A stretch of 28,691 nt of DNA from Prevotellaceae bacterium (lineage in GTDB: Bacteria > Bacteroidota > Bacteroidia > Bacteroidales > Bacteroidaceae): NCBI GenBank assembly GCA_003150315.1, contig QAML01000050.1, forward strand, positions 1-28,691, in the 5' to 3' direction. The stretch's first letter is position 1; every line of letters begins with the position of its first letter. This document shows positions 1-6,711 of this stretch, piece by piece. The notes under the pieces were generated by a model. The model searched no databases. It saw only the letters and a program-made list of their open reading frames with translations, and was not told where the DNA came from. The position numbers and the translations under genes were made by a program.

Positions 1-87
1 TATTTTAAAATACAAGGCACTTATTTCAAAATATATGCCTTATATTTTTCGTCAAAATAAATGCGTGGTTTATAATGACTTACGAAA
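1..87 (-). repeat. Leader-plus-palindrome intergenic repeat, copy 1 (cut by window start)
   Basis: Read on the minus strand, the element starts at about 87 with a diverged leader (CTTTCGTAAGTCATTATAAA), reaches GACGAAAAATATAAGGC and then runs through palindromic units. On the plus strand the units appear as TACAAGGCACTTATTTC followed by ATATATGCCTTATATTTTTC. The array runs off position 1, so the outer unit is incomplete. It lies about 45 bases beyond the fluC stop, in the same orientation as fluC. Compared with copies 2 and 5 the leader is the most diverged of the family. Confidence 0.8.
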
Positions 88-131
88 GTCCTCCGAAAAC
101 CCGTTTGTGAACCCCGGAATTGGATATTTAT

Positions 132-515
132 TCAGAGACGAATCTTTGCAGAAAAGGCATATCCCGCAAAGAACAAAACGAAGCCCAATGCAAGGCTTAT
201 AATGAGGTATGCCGCCATGAGCATGAACTGTCCGTTTCGTGCCATACTGAAGTTTTCGCCCATGAAAGTGGAGAAGGTGGTGAATCCGCCGCACAACCCC
301 GTTGTGAGAAGCAATCTGAATTCCGGCGAAAGGTTGCCCGTGCGTTCGAAAAGCCCTGTAAGAAGTCCCAGAACAAAGCATCCGAGAACGTTTACGGTTA
401 ATGTGCCGAGCGGAAGGCTTGCAAAATCCACACCTGCCGTAAGGCGCGAAACCAAATAGCGGAGCACGCTTCCTATGAAGCCCCCCAGTCCCACTGCAAT
501 TATAGTTTTATACAC
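132..515 (-). CDS. crcB: CrcB/FluC fluoride ion channel
   Basis: This 127-residue membrane protein is a FluC (CrcB) fluoride channel, which exports toxic fluoride from the cytoplasm as a dual-topology dimer. The sequence shows four hydrophobic segments. Family motifs are GGFIGSVLRY near residues 11-20, the conserved asparagine at 42 in LTVNVLG, and the GGFTTFSTF block at 76-84. That block carries the phenylalanines and the Na+-site region of the channel. Length is typical (120-130 residues). The start lies 7 bases after the stop of a small upstream ORF, so the two are probably co-transcribed from a TAATTTTG element at 761-768. No fluoride riboswitch was recognised upstream. Function is secure from motifs; the operon is inferred from spacing. 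Confidence 0.93.
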   Translation of the reverse strand: MYKTIIAVGLGGFIGSVLRYLVSRLTAGVDFASLPLGTLTVNVLGCFVLGLLTGLFERTGNLSPEFRLLLTTGLCGGFTTFSTFMGENFSMARNGQFMLMAAYLIISLALGFVLFFAGYAFSAKIRL

Positions 516-522
516 GGTTTCC

Positions 523-729
523 TTATAATTTTGTTTCTTCCGACTTCAGCATTTCGGCGAAAAGCAATTTCAGGCGTTCCGCCTTGCTTCCGTCGGCGAG
601 ATTCTCCGATTCAATGATTTTTGCAAAGGTTTCCACGGCGCGGCTTCGCTCTGCTGCGCGTCCCGCACGCAGTCCGCTGCGATAGCTGTTGCTTGGAAGT
701 ATGTGTCTGTCTGCTTTCCCGTCCGGCAT
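523..729 (-). CDS. Small hypothetical protein upstream of fluC
   Basis: This 68-residue ORF is not recognised. It is hydrophilic and charged, with an Arg/Ala-rich segment (residues 19-30, RSGLRAGRAAER) and a C-terminal stretch likely to be helical and ending in LKSEETKL. No signal peptide, cysteine pair or membrane segment is seen. Two things favour a real gene. A TAATTTTG -7-like element lies about 30 bases upstream on the same strand, and the stop is only 7 bases from the fluC start. If it were spurious, fluC would have an unusually long leader of about 240 bases. Function unknown. Confidence 0.5.
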   Translation of the reverse strand: MPDGKADRHILPSNSYRSGLRAGRAAERSRAVETFAKIIESENLADGSKAERLKLLFAEMLKSEETKL

Positions 730-760
730 GTCGGTAAACTGTTAATGTTTTGTCCGACTG

Positions 761-768
761 CAAAATTA
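761..768 (-). promoter_or_regulatory. -7 element upstream of the small ORF and fluC
   Basis: CAAAATTA on the plus strand reads TAATTTTG on the minus strand, a match to the Bacteroidetes -7 consensus TAnnTTTG. It would give a leader of about 25 bases before the start at 729. No clear -33 TTTG was found. Confidence 0.5.
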
Positions 769-910
769 CTAAGAATATCCTAAACCGCGAATTTTGCCCC
801 GCTGCGGTGAAAATAATGCGTCAGCTGATTACCACATGCGGCAATATAGTGCAAAATGCTATTTTATCTAAAAAAAACCGTCAAATGGCTCTCGATAAGA
901 ATAAAATCAT

Positions 911-918
911 TATATTTG
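911..918 (+). promoter_or_regulatory. -7 element upstream of the TPR protein gene
   Basis: TATATTTG matches TAnnTTTG and lies 53 bases before the chosen start at 972. It argues against the longer in-frame reading from 750, which would begin upstream of this promoter. No convincing -33 element. Confidence 0.5.
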
Positions 919-971
919 CGTGCTCAAAGCATTCACACGATAATCAGTTGAAAAGTTTATACAATAATAAT

Positions 972-2420
972 ATGAAGAAATTGTTTTTGGCAGCGTTCGC
1001 TGCTTTTGCAATGTTTGCAACATCAAGCGTGTCGGCTCAGAAACGTTTTACCAAGCCGTCGATAACCCCAGAGCTTACAACCGAGGCAGATGCTGCTTTG
1101 CAGGCTTATAAAGCTGATCCCGAGAAAATAAAGGATGCAGTGAAGCAAATGTCTAAGAAGAAAGACAACGAAGCTCTCGCAGCAATCGGTTACTATTTCC
1201 TTGACAAGAAAGAATATGCACTTGCTCAGGAAACCGCTAACCGTCTTTACAGCAAAGACAGCAAATATATCCCCGGACTTGTACTTGCCGGCGATTTGGC
1301 AAGCGAACAAAAGAAATGGGGTGAGGCAGCGCAGAAATACGATGAGGCTCTTAACTACGATCCCGAGATAGTAGATTTGTATCTTAAGAAAGCTGATGTG
1401 TTCAAGAACGGTGATCCGCAGACCGCTTTGCAGGCTCTTTCGGAACTTAAGAACTTTGCTCCCGATCTTCCCGAAACCAATCTCGGTCTTGCGCAGCTTT
1501 ATTACAAAACTGCCGATATGAAGGGCGCGGTTGAGTCATACAAAAAATATCTCGAGGTAGTAAAAAATCCTTCGGTGGCTGTTATGCAGGAATATGCCAT
1601 ATCTCTCTTTGCCGATACCAATTATGTTGAGGCTTTGAAAGTGGCTGAAAGCACTCTTGCCAAAGATCCCAAGAATCTTGCGCTTAACCGTATTCGTTTC
1701 TATGCAGAGATTGAGGAAAAACAGTACGACAAGGCGTTTGCTGACAAAGACAAACTTTTCGGACAGCATAATGATACGCTCTACAACTATCGCGATTACA
1801 CCTATCTCGGTCGTTTGGAGAGCAACATGAAGATGGTTAAGGAAGCTATCGAACATCTTCAGAAAGCTGTGGAACTTAAGGACAAGGCAAAGAAGAGCGA
1901 TATCTCTCTTTACAAAGATCTTTCCGACGCTTACGCAGAAGCTCCCGATTATGACAATGCCATTAAATATTATAAGATATATGCCGATTCAACCGGCGCA
2001 GAATTTGGGGCCATTGACCTTTTGAATCTTGGCAAAATCTATTATCAGGCTGCCAGCGACGAAGCTACTGCTGCCGACAAGAAGACTGCTTACATTCAGG
2101 AGGGCGACAAGATTTTCGCTCAGCTTTCCGATCGCAAAAAAGACCTCTACTATGGTCCTTTCTGGAGAGCCCGTATTAATCTTCTCGTAGATCCTTCGAG
2201 CGCAAACGATGATGCCAAGACTTATTACGAAGAAGCTATCAAACGTCTCGGAGACGGCGAAGGCAATGTTTCGTTCAAGAAAGAGGCAAACCGTTATATT
2301 GCATTCTATTACATGAAAAAGGATAACAACGACCTTTCAAAACAATATTGCGAAAAGACTCTTGCTCTTGATCCCAATGATAAACTTGCCAACACCATTC
2401 TTAAGTTGGTTTCAAAGTAA
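972..2420 (+). CDS. Exported tetratricopeptide-repeat protein
   Basis: A 482-residue protein with a classic signal peptide (MKKLFLAAFAAFAMFATSSVSAQ, cleavage likely after SVSA). There is no lipobox cysteine, so the mature protein is expected in the periplasm. The rest is almost entirely helical TPR-like repeats. Examples are LAAIGYYFLDKKEYALAQET, AAQKYDEALNYDPEI, LGLAQLYYKTADMKGAVESY, DLSDAYAEAPDYDNAIKYY and, near the C-terminus, SKQYCEKTLALDPND. TPR proteins scaffold other proteins, so no catalytic role is implied. The frame stays open upstream to 750, but the signal peptide, the A-rich leader AATAATAAT and the promoter at 911-918 all place the start at 972. A strong terminator follows at 2451-2488. 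The gene appears monocistronic. Partner unknown. Confidence 0.88.
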   Translation: MKKLFLAAFAAFAMFATSSVSAQKRFTKPSITPELTTEADAALQAYKADPEKIKDAVKQMSKKKDNEALAAIGYYFLDKKEYALAQETANRLYSKDSKYIPGLVLAGDLASEQKKWGEAAQKYDEALNYDPEIVDLYLKKADVFKNGDPQTALQALSELKNFAPDLPETNLGLAQLYYKTADMKGAVESYKKYLEVVKNPSVAVMQEYAISLFADTNYVEALKVAESTLAKDPKNLALNRIRFYAEIEEKQYDKAFADKDKLFGQHNDTLYNYRDYTYLGRLESNMKMVKEAIEHLQKAVELKDKAKKSDISLYKDLSDAYAEAPDYDNAIKYYKIYADSTGAEFGAIDLLNLGKIYYQAASDEATAADKKTAYIQEGDKIFAQLSDRKKDLYYGPFWRARINLLVDPSSANDDAKTYYEEAIKRLGDGEGNVSFKKEANRYIAFYYMKKDNNDLSKQYCEKTLALDPNDKLANTILKLVSK

Positions 2421-2450
2421 TTCGCGGGTATACGCAATATAATATTATAC

Positions 2451-2488
2451 AAAACAGCCGCCGCAGATTTTTCTGCAGCGGCTGTTTT
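2451..2488 (+). terminator. Terminator of the TPR protein gene
   Basis: A 17-base stem (AAAACAGCCGCCGCAGA at 2451-2467 against TCTGCAGCGGCTGTTTT at 2472-2488, one mismatch) closes a TTTT loop and is followed by CGTTTTTCC. It begins about 30 bases after the stop codon. Confidence 0.88.
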
Positions 2489-2777
2489 CGTTTTTCCTTT
2501 CGGCACGTGGGATGACGCAATTCCCATGTCCCTTATATATTGCCTTGTATTTTCGGACGGTTCACGCACTGCGGAGAGGACATGCCCGATGTTTGTTTTT
2601 CTGCTTGCGCACATTCGAAAAAACATAAGTATTACGTTACTCGTGAATAGGCATTGAATGTTTATTGAACAGTATAAGATAATTTTGTAATTTTGCAGCC
2701 GTTTGTACGAATGCGGTACGTTTGCGCCGCATAGCATGACGATTTACGACACAAGAAACAGTTTTTATTTTTGAGCA
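2489..2777. other. Intergenic stretch with a repeat remnant and a promoter
   Basis: No coding potential is seen here. TGCCTTGTATTTTCGG at 2541-2556 is the exact reverse complement of 16 bases at the leader/unit junction of repeat copy 5 (28634-28649). It looks like a decayed copy in minus orientation, since no leader is recognisable beyond it. Two overlapping TAATTTTG elements, at 2680-2687 and 2688-2695, precede the transporter gene. Confidence 0.5.
2665..2695 (+). promoter_or_regulatory. Promoter of the AspT/YidE-type transporter gene
   Basis: TAATTTTG at 2688-2695 matches the -7 consensus TAnnTTTG. A TTG at 2665-2667 lies 20 bases upstream, the expected spacing for the -33 element. A second TAATTTTG at 2680-2687 overlaps in part. 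Confidence 0.6.
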
Positions 2778-4439
2778 ATGGAATGGCTGGAACAGCTTTT
2801 TAGCATTCATTCTTCAGTGCAGACGGTGGTGGTAATATCTCTTATCGTCGCCGTGGGATTAGGCTTGGGAAAAGTCAGAATCAGGGGCATTTCTCTCGGC
2901 ATAGCTTTCGTTTTTTTCATAGGTATTCTTGCGGGACACGTGGGACTGGATGTTGATGCCCGCGTGCTCGATTACGCCGAAACTTTCGGGCTTGCGCTTT
3001 TTGTTTATACCCTCGGACTGCACGTGGGACCGAACTTCTTCGGTTCGCTAAGGCACGAAGGAATTGCGTTGAACCTTTGGGGGCTCGGCGTGATTGTTGC
3101 CGGCACTCTGCTTGCCCTTATGCTCGTACCTGTAACGGGTGTGAAGCTGCCCGACATGGTTGGAATTCTCTGCGGAGCCACTACAAATACTCCCGCACTT
3201 GGTGCTGCAAATCAGGCTTTGGAACATTTCGGAATTTCGGGCAAGAGCCTTGCGCTGGCAACGGCTGTAACCTACCCGCTGGGCGTTGTGGGAGTGATTT
3301 TCGCCATGATGTTTTTGCGCAAGTTCTTTGTGCGCCCGGCAGACCTTGAATCAAAACCGCTCACGGAGGACAACAAAACATACATAGCCGAGTTGGAAAT
3401 CATAAACCCTGCCATTGAGGGAAAAACAATAGAGAGGGTGGTGCAGATGACCCACCGCAAATTCATTATTTCCCGTCTTTGGCGCGATAAGGAGGTAATT
3501 GTTCCGAAAGCCGATACGGTTTTGAAGGTGAACGATAAGGTTATGGTGGTAACGACACGCGAGGACGAACGGGCAATGGAGCTTTTGTTCGGAAAGAAAG
3601 TTGAAACCGATTGGAACAAAGACAAGATTGACTGGAACGCAATAGATGCTGATGTGGAAAGCCGCACTCTTGTGGTTACGCGCACGGCACTCAACGGAAA
3701 AGTTTTAGGACAACTGCAGTTGCGAAATACATACAGCGTTAACGTCAGTCGCATTACGCGCGGAGACATAAAGCTCCTTGCCACCGACGACTTGCGTTTG
3801 CAATACGGCGACCGCGTAACTGTGGTGGGCAAACACGAAGCTGTGAACAATGTGGAGCAGTTTTTCGGAAACTCGGTCAAGACTCTCAACGAACCGAATA
3901 TAGGCAGCATTTTCCTCGGATTGGTTCTCGGTTTGGCGTTGGGCACAATTCCCATAAACATCCCGGGAATGGACACTCCTATACGTCTCGGCGTAGCCGG
4001 CGGACCAATCATTATGGGAATTTTGGTGGGTGCGCTCGGTCCTAAACTGCACTTCATTTCCTATACCACTCGCAGCGCATCGCTAATGCTTCGAAAGCTC
4101 GGACTTTCAATCTATCTTGCCTGTCTGGGACTTGATGCGGGAAAAGGATTCTTTGCCACCGTGGTTCGCCCGGAGGGTGCAATGTGGGTGGCGTTGGGTT
4201 TGTTGATAACAGTGTTGCCCGTAGTGATATTGGGGCTTGTTGCGCTCAAAACCAAACGCTATGATTTCGGAACGATATGCGGCATACTGTGCGGAAGCAT
4301 GGCTAATCCAATGGCGTTGTCCTATGCTAACGACACACTGAAAGGCGACATGGCAAGTGTGAGTTATGCCTCGGTTTATCCGTTGGGAATGTTCGTGAGG
4401 GTGGTCATAGCCCAAATGCTTATAATGATATTTGTTTAG
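2778..4439 (+). CDS. AspT/YidE-type membrane transporter with two TrkA-C domains
   Basis: A 553-residue inner-membrane protein of the aspartate-alanine antiporter (AspT/YidE/YbjL) superfamily. Its layout is typical: an N-terminal membrane block (about 1-185), two cytosolic TrkA-C (RCK-C) domains (about 200-280 and 295-370) and a second membrane block (about 375-553). The internal duplication shows in the paired motifs GILCGATTNTPALGAAN (129-145) and GILCGSMANPMALSYAN in the C-terminal half. RCK-C domains usually bind a regulatory ligand. The substrate cannot be read from sequence: AspT exchanges aspartate for alanine, but most relatives are uncharacterised. The gene is monocistronic, with its own promoter, and ends in a terminator shared with the convergent DXS-like gene. 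Confidence 0.9.
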   Translation: MEWLEQLFSIHSSVQTVVVISLIVAVGLGLGKVRIRGISLGIAFVFFIGILAGHVGLDVDARVLDYAETFGLALFVYTLGLHVGPNFFGSLRHEGIALNLWGLGVIVAGTLLALMLVPVTGVKLPDMVGILCGATTNTPALGAANQALEHFGISGKSLALATAVTYPLGVVGVIFAMMFLRKFFVRPADLESKPLTEDNKTYIAELEIINPAIEGKTIERVVQMTHRKFIISRLWRDKEVIVPKADTVLKVNDKVMVVTTREDERAMELLFGKKVETDWNKDKIDWNAIDADVESRTLVVTRTALNGKVLGQLQLRNTYSVNVSRITRGDIKLLATDDLRLQYGDRVTVVGKHEAVNNVEQFFGNSVKTLNEPNIGSIFLGLVLGLALGTIPINIPGMDTPIRLGVAGGPIIMGILVGALGPKLHFISYTTRSASLMLRKLGLSIYLACLGLDAGKGFFATVVRPEGAMWVALGLLITVLPVVILGLVALKTKRYDFGTICGILCGSMANPMALSYANDTLKGDMASVSYASVYPLGMFVRVVIAQMLIMIFV

Positions 4440-4481
4440 CAAAGGCTTTTGCGATAAAGTTCAAGCCGGACAACATAGAAA

Positions 4482-4512
4482 ATCCCCGCCATTCTTTGTG
4501 AACGGCGGGGAT
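4482..4512. terminator. Bidirectional terminator between transporter and DXS-like genes
   Basis: ATCCCCGCC (4482-4490) pairs perfectly with GGCGGGGAT (4504-4512) around a 13-base loop. The hairpin has AAA on its left and AATT on its right. It lies between convergent stop codons and can serve both strands. Confidence 0.8.
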
Positions 4513-4554
4513 AATTGCAAAATATCCAAGCGATGTGCAAAATTATTGCAGGGG

Positions 4555-6297
4555 TCAGTCTTCTGCTATTTGTTCGGCGGTAAGGTGGTTGCCTCTCAGG
4601 AAATCGTTGTAGTCGAATCGGTCAACAAACTCCTTGCGTGCGCCGTAGCAGCGCACTTTCATAGAAGTGTTGCCGTAGAAGCGGGCAATCTTTTCGCCCC
4701 AGCCGCCGTCCAGCTGTCCGTCCTCGAGGGTTATAACGGTATGGTGTCCGTTTTGCAGGTCTTGCAGCAGCGCGGTGTCGAGACCTGTTATGAAGCGCGG
4801 GTTGATTACGGTTGCGTCAATGCCTTTTTCCTTGTATTTCTCCGCCACTTTTTGCGCGAGCGCGTAGTAGCCGCCAAGCCCGAGTATGGCAATTTCGCTG
4901 CCCTTGTGCGTAATCTGATAGCGGTTAAGGTCGCCGTAGCTCTCCTCCGTAACGGTGTCGTTGGCGGCTTCGAGCGGAACGTTCGGCACTCGTATTGCCA
5001 CGGGATGTTCCGTCTGGTGTATCGACCAGCGCAGCATGGCGTCGTATTCCGCCTTGCAGGTGGGGGCGAGATACACCATGTTGGGGATGTTGCAAAGCAG
5101 TGTGATGTCGTAGAACCCGAGGTGGGTTACGTCGTTAAGCCCTGTGATTGTGCCGCCGAACACTATTATTGACGCTGCGTTGTTGTTAATGCACAGGTCT
5201 TGCGACAGCTGGTCGTAGGTGCGCTGTATGAACGAGCTGTGAACGCCGAACACGGGTTTCGCACCGCGCTTGGCGATTGCGCTCGACATTGCCACCGCCG
5301 TTTCCTCGGCAATGCCCACGTCAACAAACTGCTTGCCGGCCTTTTTGCGCATTTCCGGACTCCAGCCCCATATTCCGGGCGTGCCTGCGGTGAGTGCCAC
5401 CACAGCCGGGTCTTTCTGCATTTCGTCAAGCAGCAGTTGCGCGGTGTGAACTCCGAAGTCCGGCCCGAATTGGTACTCCTTTTTTGTCTCGCCTGTTTCA
5501 ATGACGAACGGGAAGCCCCAATGGAAACGCTCCTTTTGCTCTTCGGCAAACTTGTAGCCCTTGCCCTTTACGGTGTTGATGTGCACTACAACAGGCCGGG
5601 TGGTGTCTTTCACCTTTTGGAATGCCTCCACAAGAGCCTTTACGTTGTTTCCGTCGCCCACATACACATAGTCCAGCCCCATTGCCTTGAACAGGTTGCA
5701 CTGTGCTTCGCCGTTTGTCTCGCGCAGCAGTTGCAGGTTTTTGTACAGTCCGCCGTGGTTCTCCGCTATCGACATTTGGTTGTCGTTCACCACAATTATA
5801 ATGTTCGTGTCAAGCTCCGCAGCCATGTCAAGCCCCTCGAGAGCCTCGCCGCCGCTCAACGAGCCGTCGCCGATAACCGCTATCACGTTTTCTTTGCCGC
5901 CTTTCAGGTCGCGTCCCTTTGCAAGACCGCAGGCAAGGCTCACCGACGTGGATGTGTGTCCCACCACAAACTGGTCGTGTTCGCTTTCCGACGGTTCGGT
6001 GTAGCCCGAAACCTTGTCGTATTCCGCAGGGTTGAGGAATGCGTCCTTGCGCCCTGTGAGCATTTTGTGGGCGTAGCTTTGGTGGCTCACGTCGAACACC
6101 ATCTTGTCAATGGGCGAGTTGAAAACATAGTGCAGGGCGACCGTCGCCTCCACCATGCCCAAGTTCGGACCTATGTGTCCGCCGTGGTCGGAAAGCTTTT
6201 GCAGCAGGTGCTTGCGCACTTCGCCCGCCAGAATATCAAGTTTGTCAATGCCGACAGCCTTTACGTCGGCAGGGGAGTTGATATTTTCCAAATACAT
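4555..6297 (-). CDS. DXS-like thiamine-diphosphate transketolase-family enzyme
   Basis: 580 residues, shorter than typical DXS (about 620-640). It has the full transketolase layout: a ThDP-binding domain with GDG at 143-145 and NDN at 171-173, a pyrimidine-binding domain with the catalytic glutamate at 331 (VGIAEE), and a C-terminal domain. DXS-like landmarks include GHTSTS (113-118), HINTVKGKGY, SSFIQRTYDQ and TH at 391-392. DXS condenses pyruvate with glyceraldehyde 3-phosphate to start the MEP isoprenoid pathway. The near-invariant DRAG motif of true DXS is absent, however: the aligned segment reads VFGGTITG (379-386). The GDG region (GDGSLSGGEALEGLD) also differs from the usual GDGAMTAGMAFEA. 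I therefore call the family, not the reaction. It is probably a paralogue beside a canonical dxs elsewhere. It has its own -7 element at 6332-6339. Confidence 0.8.
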   Translation of the reverse strand: MYLENINSPADVKAVGIDKLDILAGEVRKHLLQKLSDHGGHIGPNLGMVEATVALHYVFNSPIDKMVFDVSHQSYAHKMLTGRKDAFLNPAEYDKVSGYTEPSESEHDQFVVGHTSTSVSLACGLAKGRDLKGGKENVIAVIGDGSLSGGEALEGLDMAAELDTNIIIVVNDNQMSIAENHGGLYKNLQLLRETNGEAQCNLFKAMGLDYVYVGDGNNVKALVEAFQKVKDTTRPVVVHINTVKGKGYKFAEEQKERFHWGFPFVIETGETKKEYQFGPDFGVHTAQLLLDEMQKDPAVVALTAGTPGIWGWSPEMRKKAGKQFVDVGIAEETAVAMSSAIAKRGAKPVFGVHSSFIQRTYDQLSQDLCINNNAASIIVFGGTITGLNDVTHLGFYDITLLCNIPNMVYLAPTCKAEYDAMLRWSIHQTEHPVAIRVPNVPLEAANDTVTEESYGDLNRYQITHKGSEIAILGLGGYYALAQKVAEKYKEKGIDATVINPRFITGLDTALLQDLQNGHHTVITLEDGQLDGGWGEKIARFYGNTSMKVRCYGARKEFVDRFDYNDFLRGNHLTAEQIAED

Positions 6298-6331
6298 AAC
6301 GCTTGTGTTTTATTTTATATTTTCTACGGTG

Positions 6332-6339
6332 CAAAATTA
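6332..6339 (-). promoter_or_regulatory. -7 element of the DXS-like gene
   Basis: CAAAATTA on the plus strand is TAATTTTG on the minus strand, 34 bases upstream of the start at 6297. The 413-base gap and the terminator at 6651-6683 separate this gene from the operon behind it, so an independent promoter is expected. Confidence 0.5.
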
Positions 6340-6431
6340 CAAAAAGCGCAAAGTGCGCATACTACCCGAATTTAGGAACAAATGAACACAATTACGTTTT
6401 TGCGCCCTTGGCGCGGTGCATCCCCAAACAC

Positions 6432-6558
6432 CGCGAAAACTACATCGGATGTAGGAAAAACTATGTCCTATGTAGAAAAAATTATATCAGACATAATTCA
6501 AATTACATCAGACATAATTTTTGCCGTTGCAAGCCTTTGAAAAACAATAACTTATAAA
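6432..6558 (-). repeat. Leader-plus-palindrome repeat, copy 6, with a different unit type
   Basis: On the minus strand it begins with leader TTTATAAGTTATTGTTTTTC, then AAAGGCTTGCAACGGCAAAA, clearly the same leader as copies 3-5. The units that follow are unrelated to the ACAAGGCACTTATTTT type: two near-identical ATTATGTCTGAT(G/A)TAAT units, then CTACATAGGACATAG, then CTACATCCGATGTAG. They are spaced 20-23 bases and joined by T-runs, ending TTTTCGCG. Total length of about 127 bases equals that of copies 3 and 4. It lies about 150 bases beyond the stop of the 700-residue lipoprotein gene, past its terminator. A further inverted repeat, CGCGGTG/CACCGCG (6412-6435), abuts its far end. Confidence 0.75.
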
Positions 6559-6650
6559 ATCTTTTCAAAACAATGCAATGCTGTGAAAACCAGGGATTTA
6601 CGGCAAAAGCCACGCTTGGGGCGGATTTCTGGTTGGGGGGGGCAAATGAA
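6559..6650. other. Intergenic spacer between repeat copy 6 and terminator
   Basis: No gene, promoter or structure is supported here. A run of eight G residues (about 6635-6642) is the only notable feature. Confidence 0.4.
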
Positions 6651-6683
6651 AACGGCTTGCGGGCTGTTTGCCTGCAAGCCGTT
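6651..6683 (-). terminator. Terminator of the long minus-strand operon
   Basis: Arms AACGGCTTGCGGG (6651-6663) and CCTGCAAGCCGTT (6671-6683) form a 13-base stem with one wobble and a 7-base loop. On the minus strand it is followed by TTCATTTG. It lies 28 bases past the lipoprotein stop codon. Confidence 0.85.
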
Positions 6684-6711
6684 CGCTGCATTTTTATTGT
6701 GTAATCGCCAT

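Noticed and set aside
132..515. Fluoride riboswitch upstream of fluC
   Set aside because: I could not recognise its conserved pseudoknot core in the sequence between the promoter-like element and the fluC start.
750..971. In-frame upstream extension of the TPR protein
   Set aside because: It lacks a signal peptide, crosses the -7 element at 911-918 and starts close to the divergent promoter; the ATG at 972 opens a perfect signal peptide.
3272..4057. Long open frame antisense to the AspT/YidE-type transporter gene
   Set aside because: It is a shadow of the strongly coding plus strand, with Arg/Ser-rich composition and no recognisable domain.
5200..6375. 391-codon open frame antisense to the DXS-like gene
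   Set aside because: It mirrors codon bias of the real gene; the His/Val-rich product has no motif.
6432..6558. CRISPR array
   Set aside because: The units are palindromic and contiguous with no unique spacers of constant length, and no cas genes are near.
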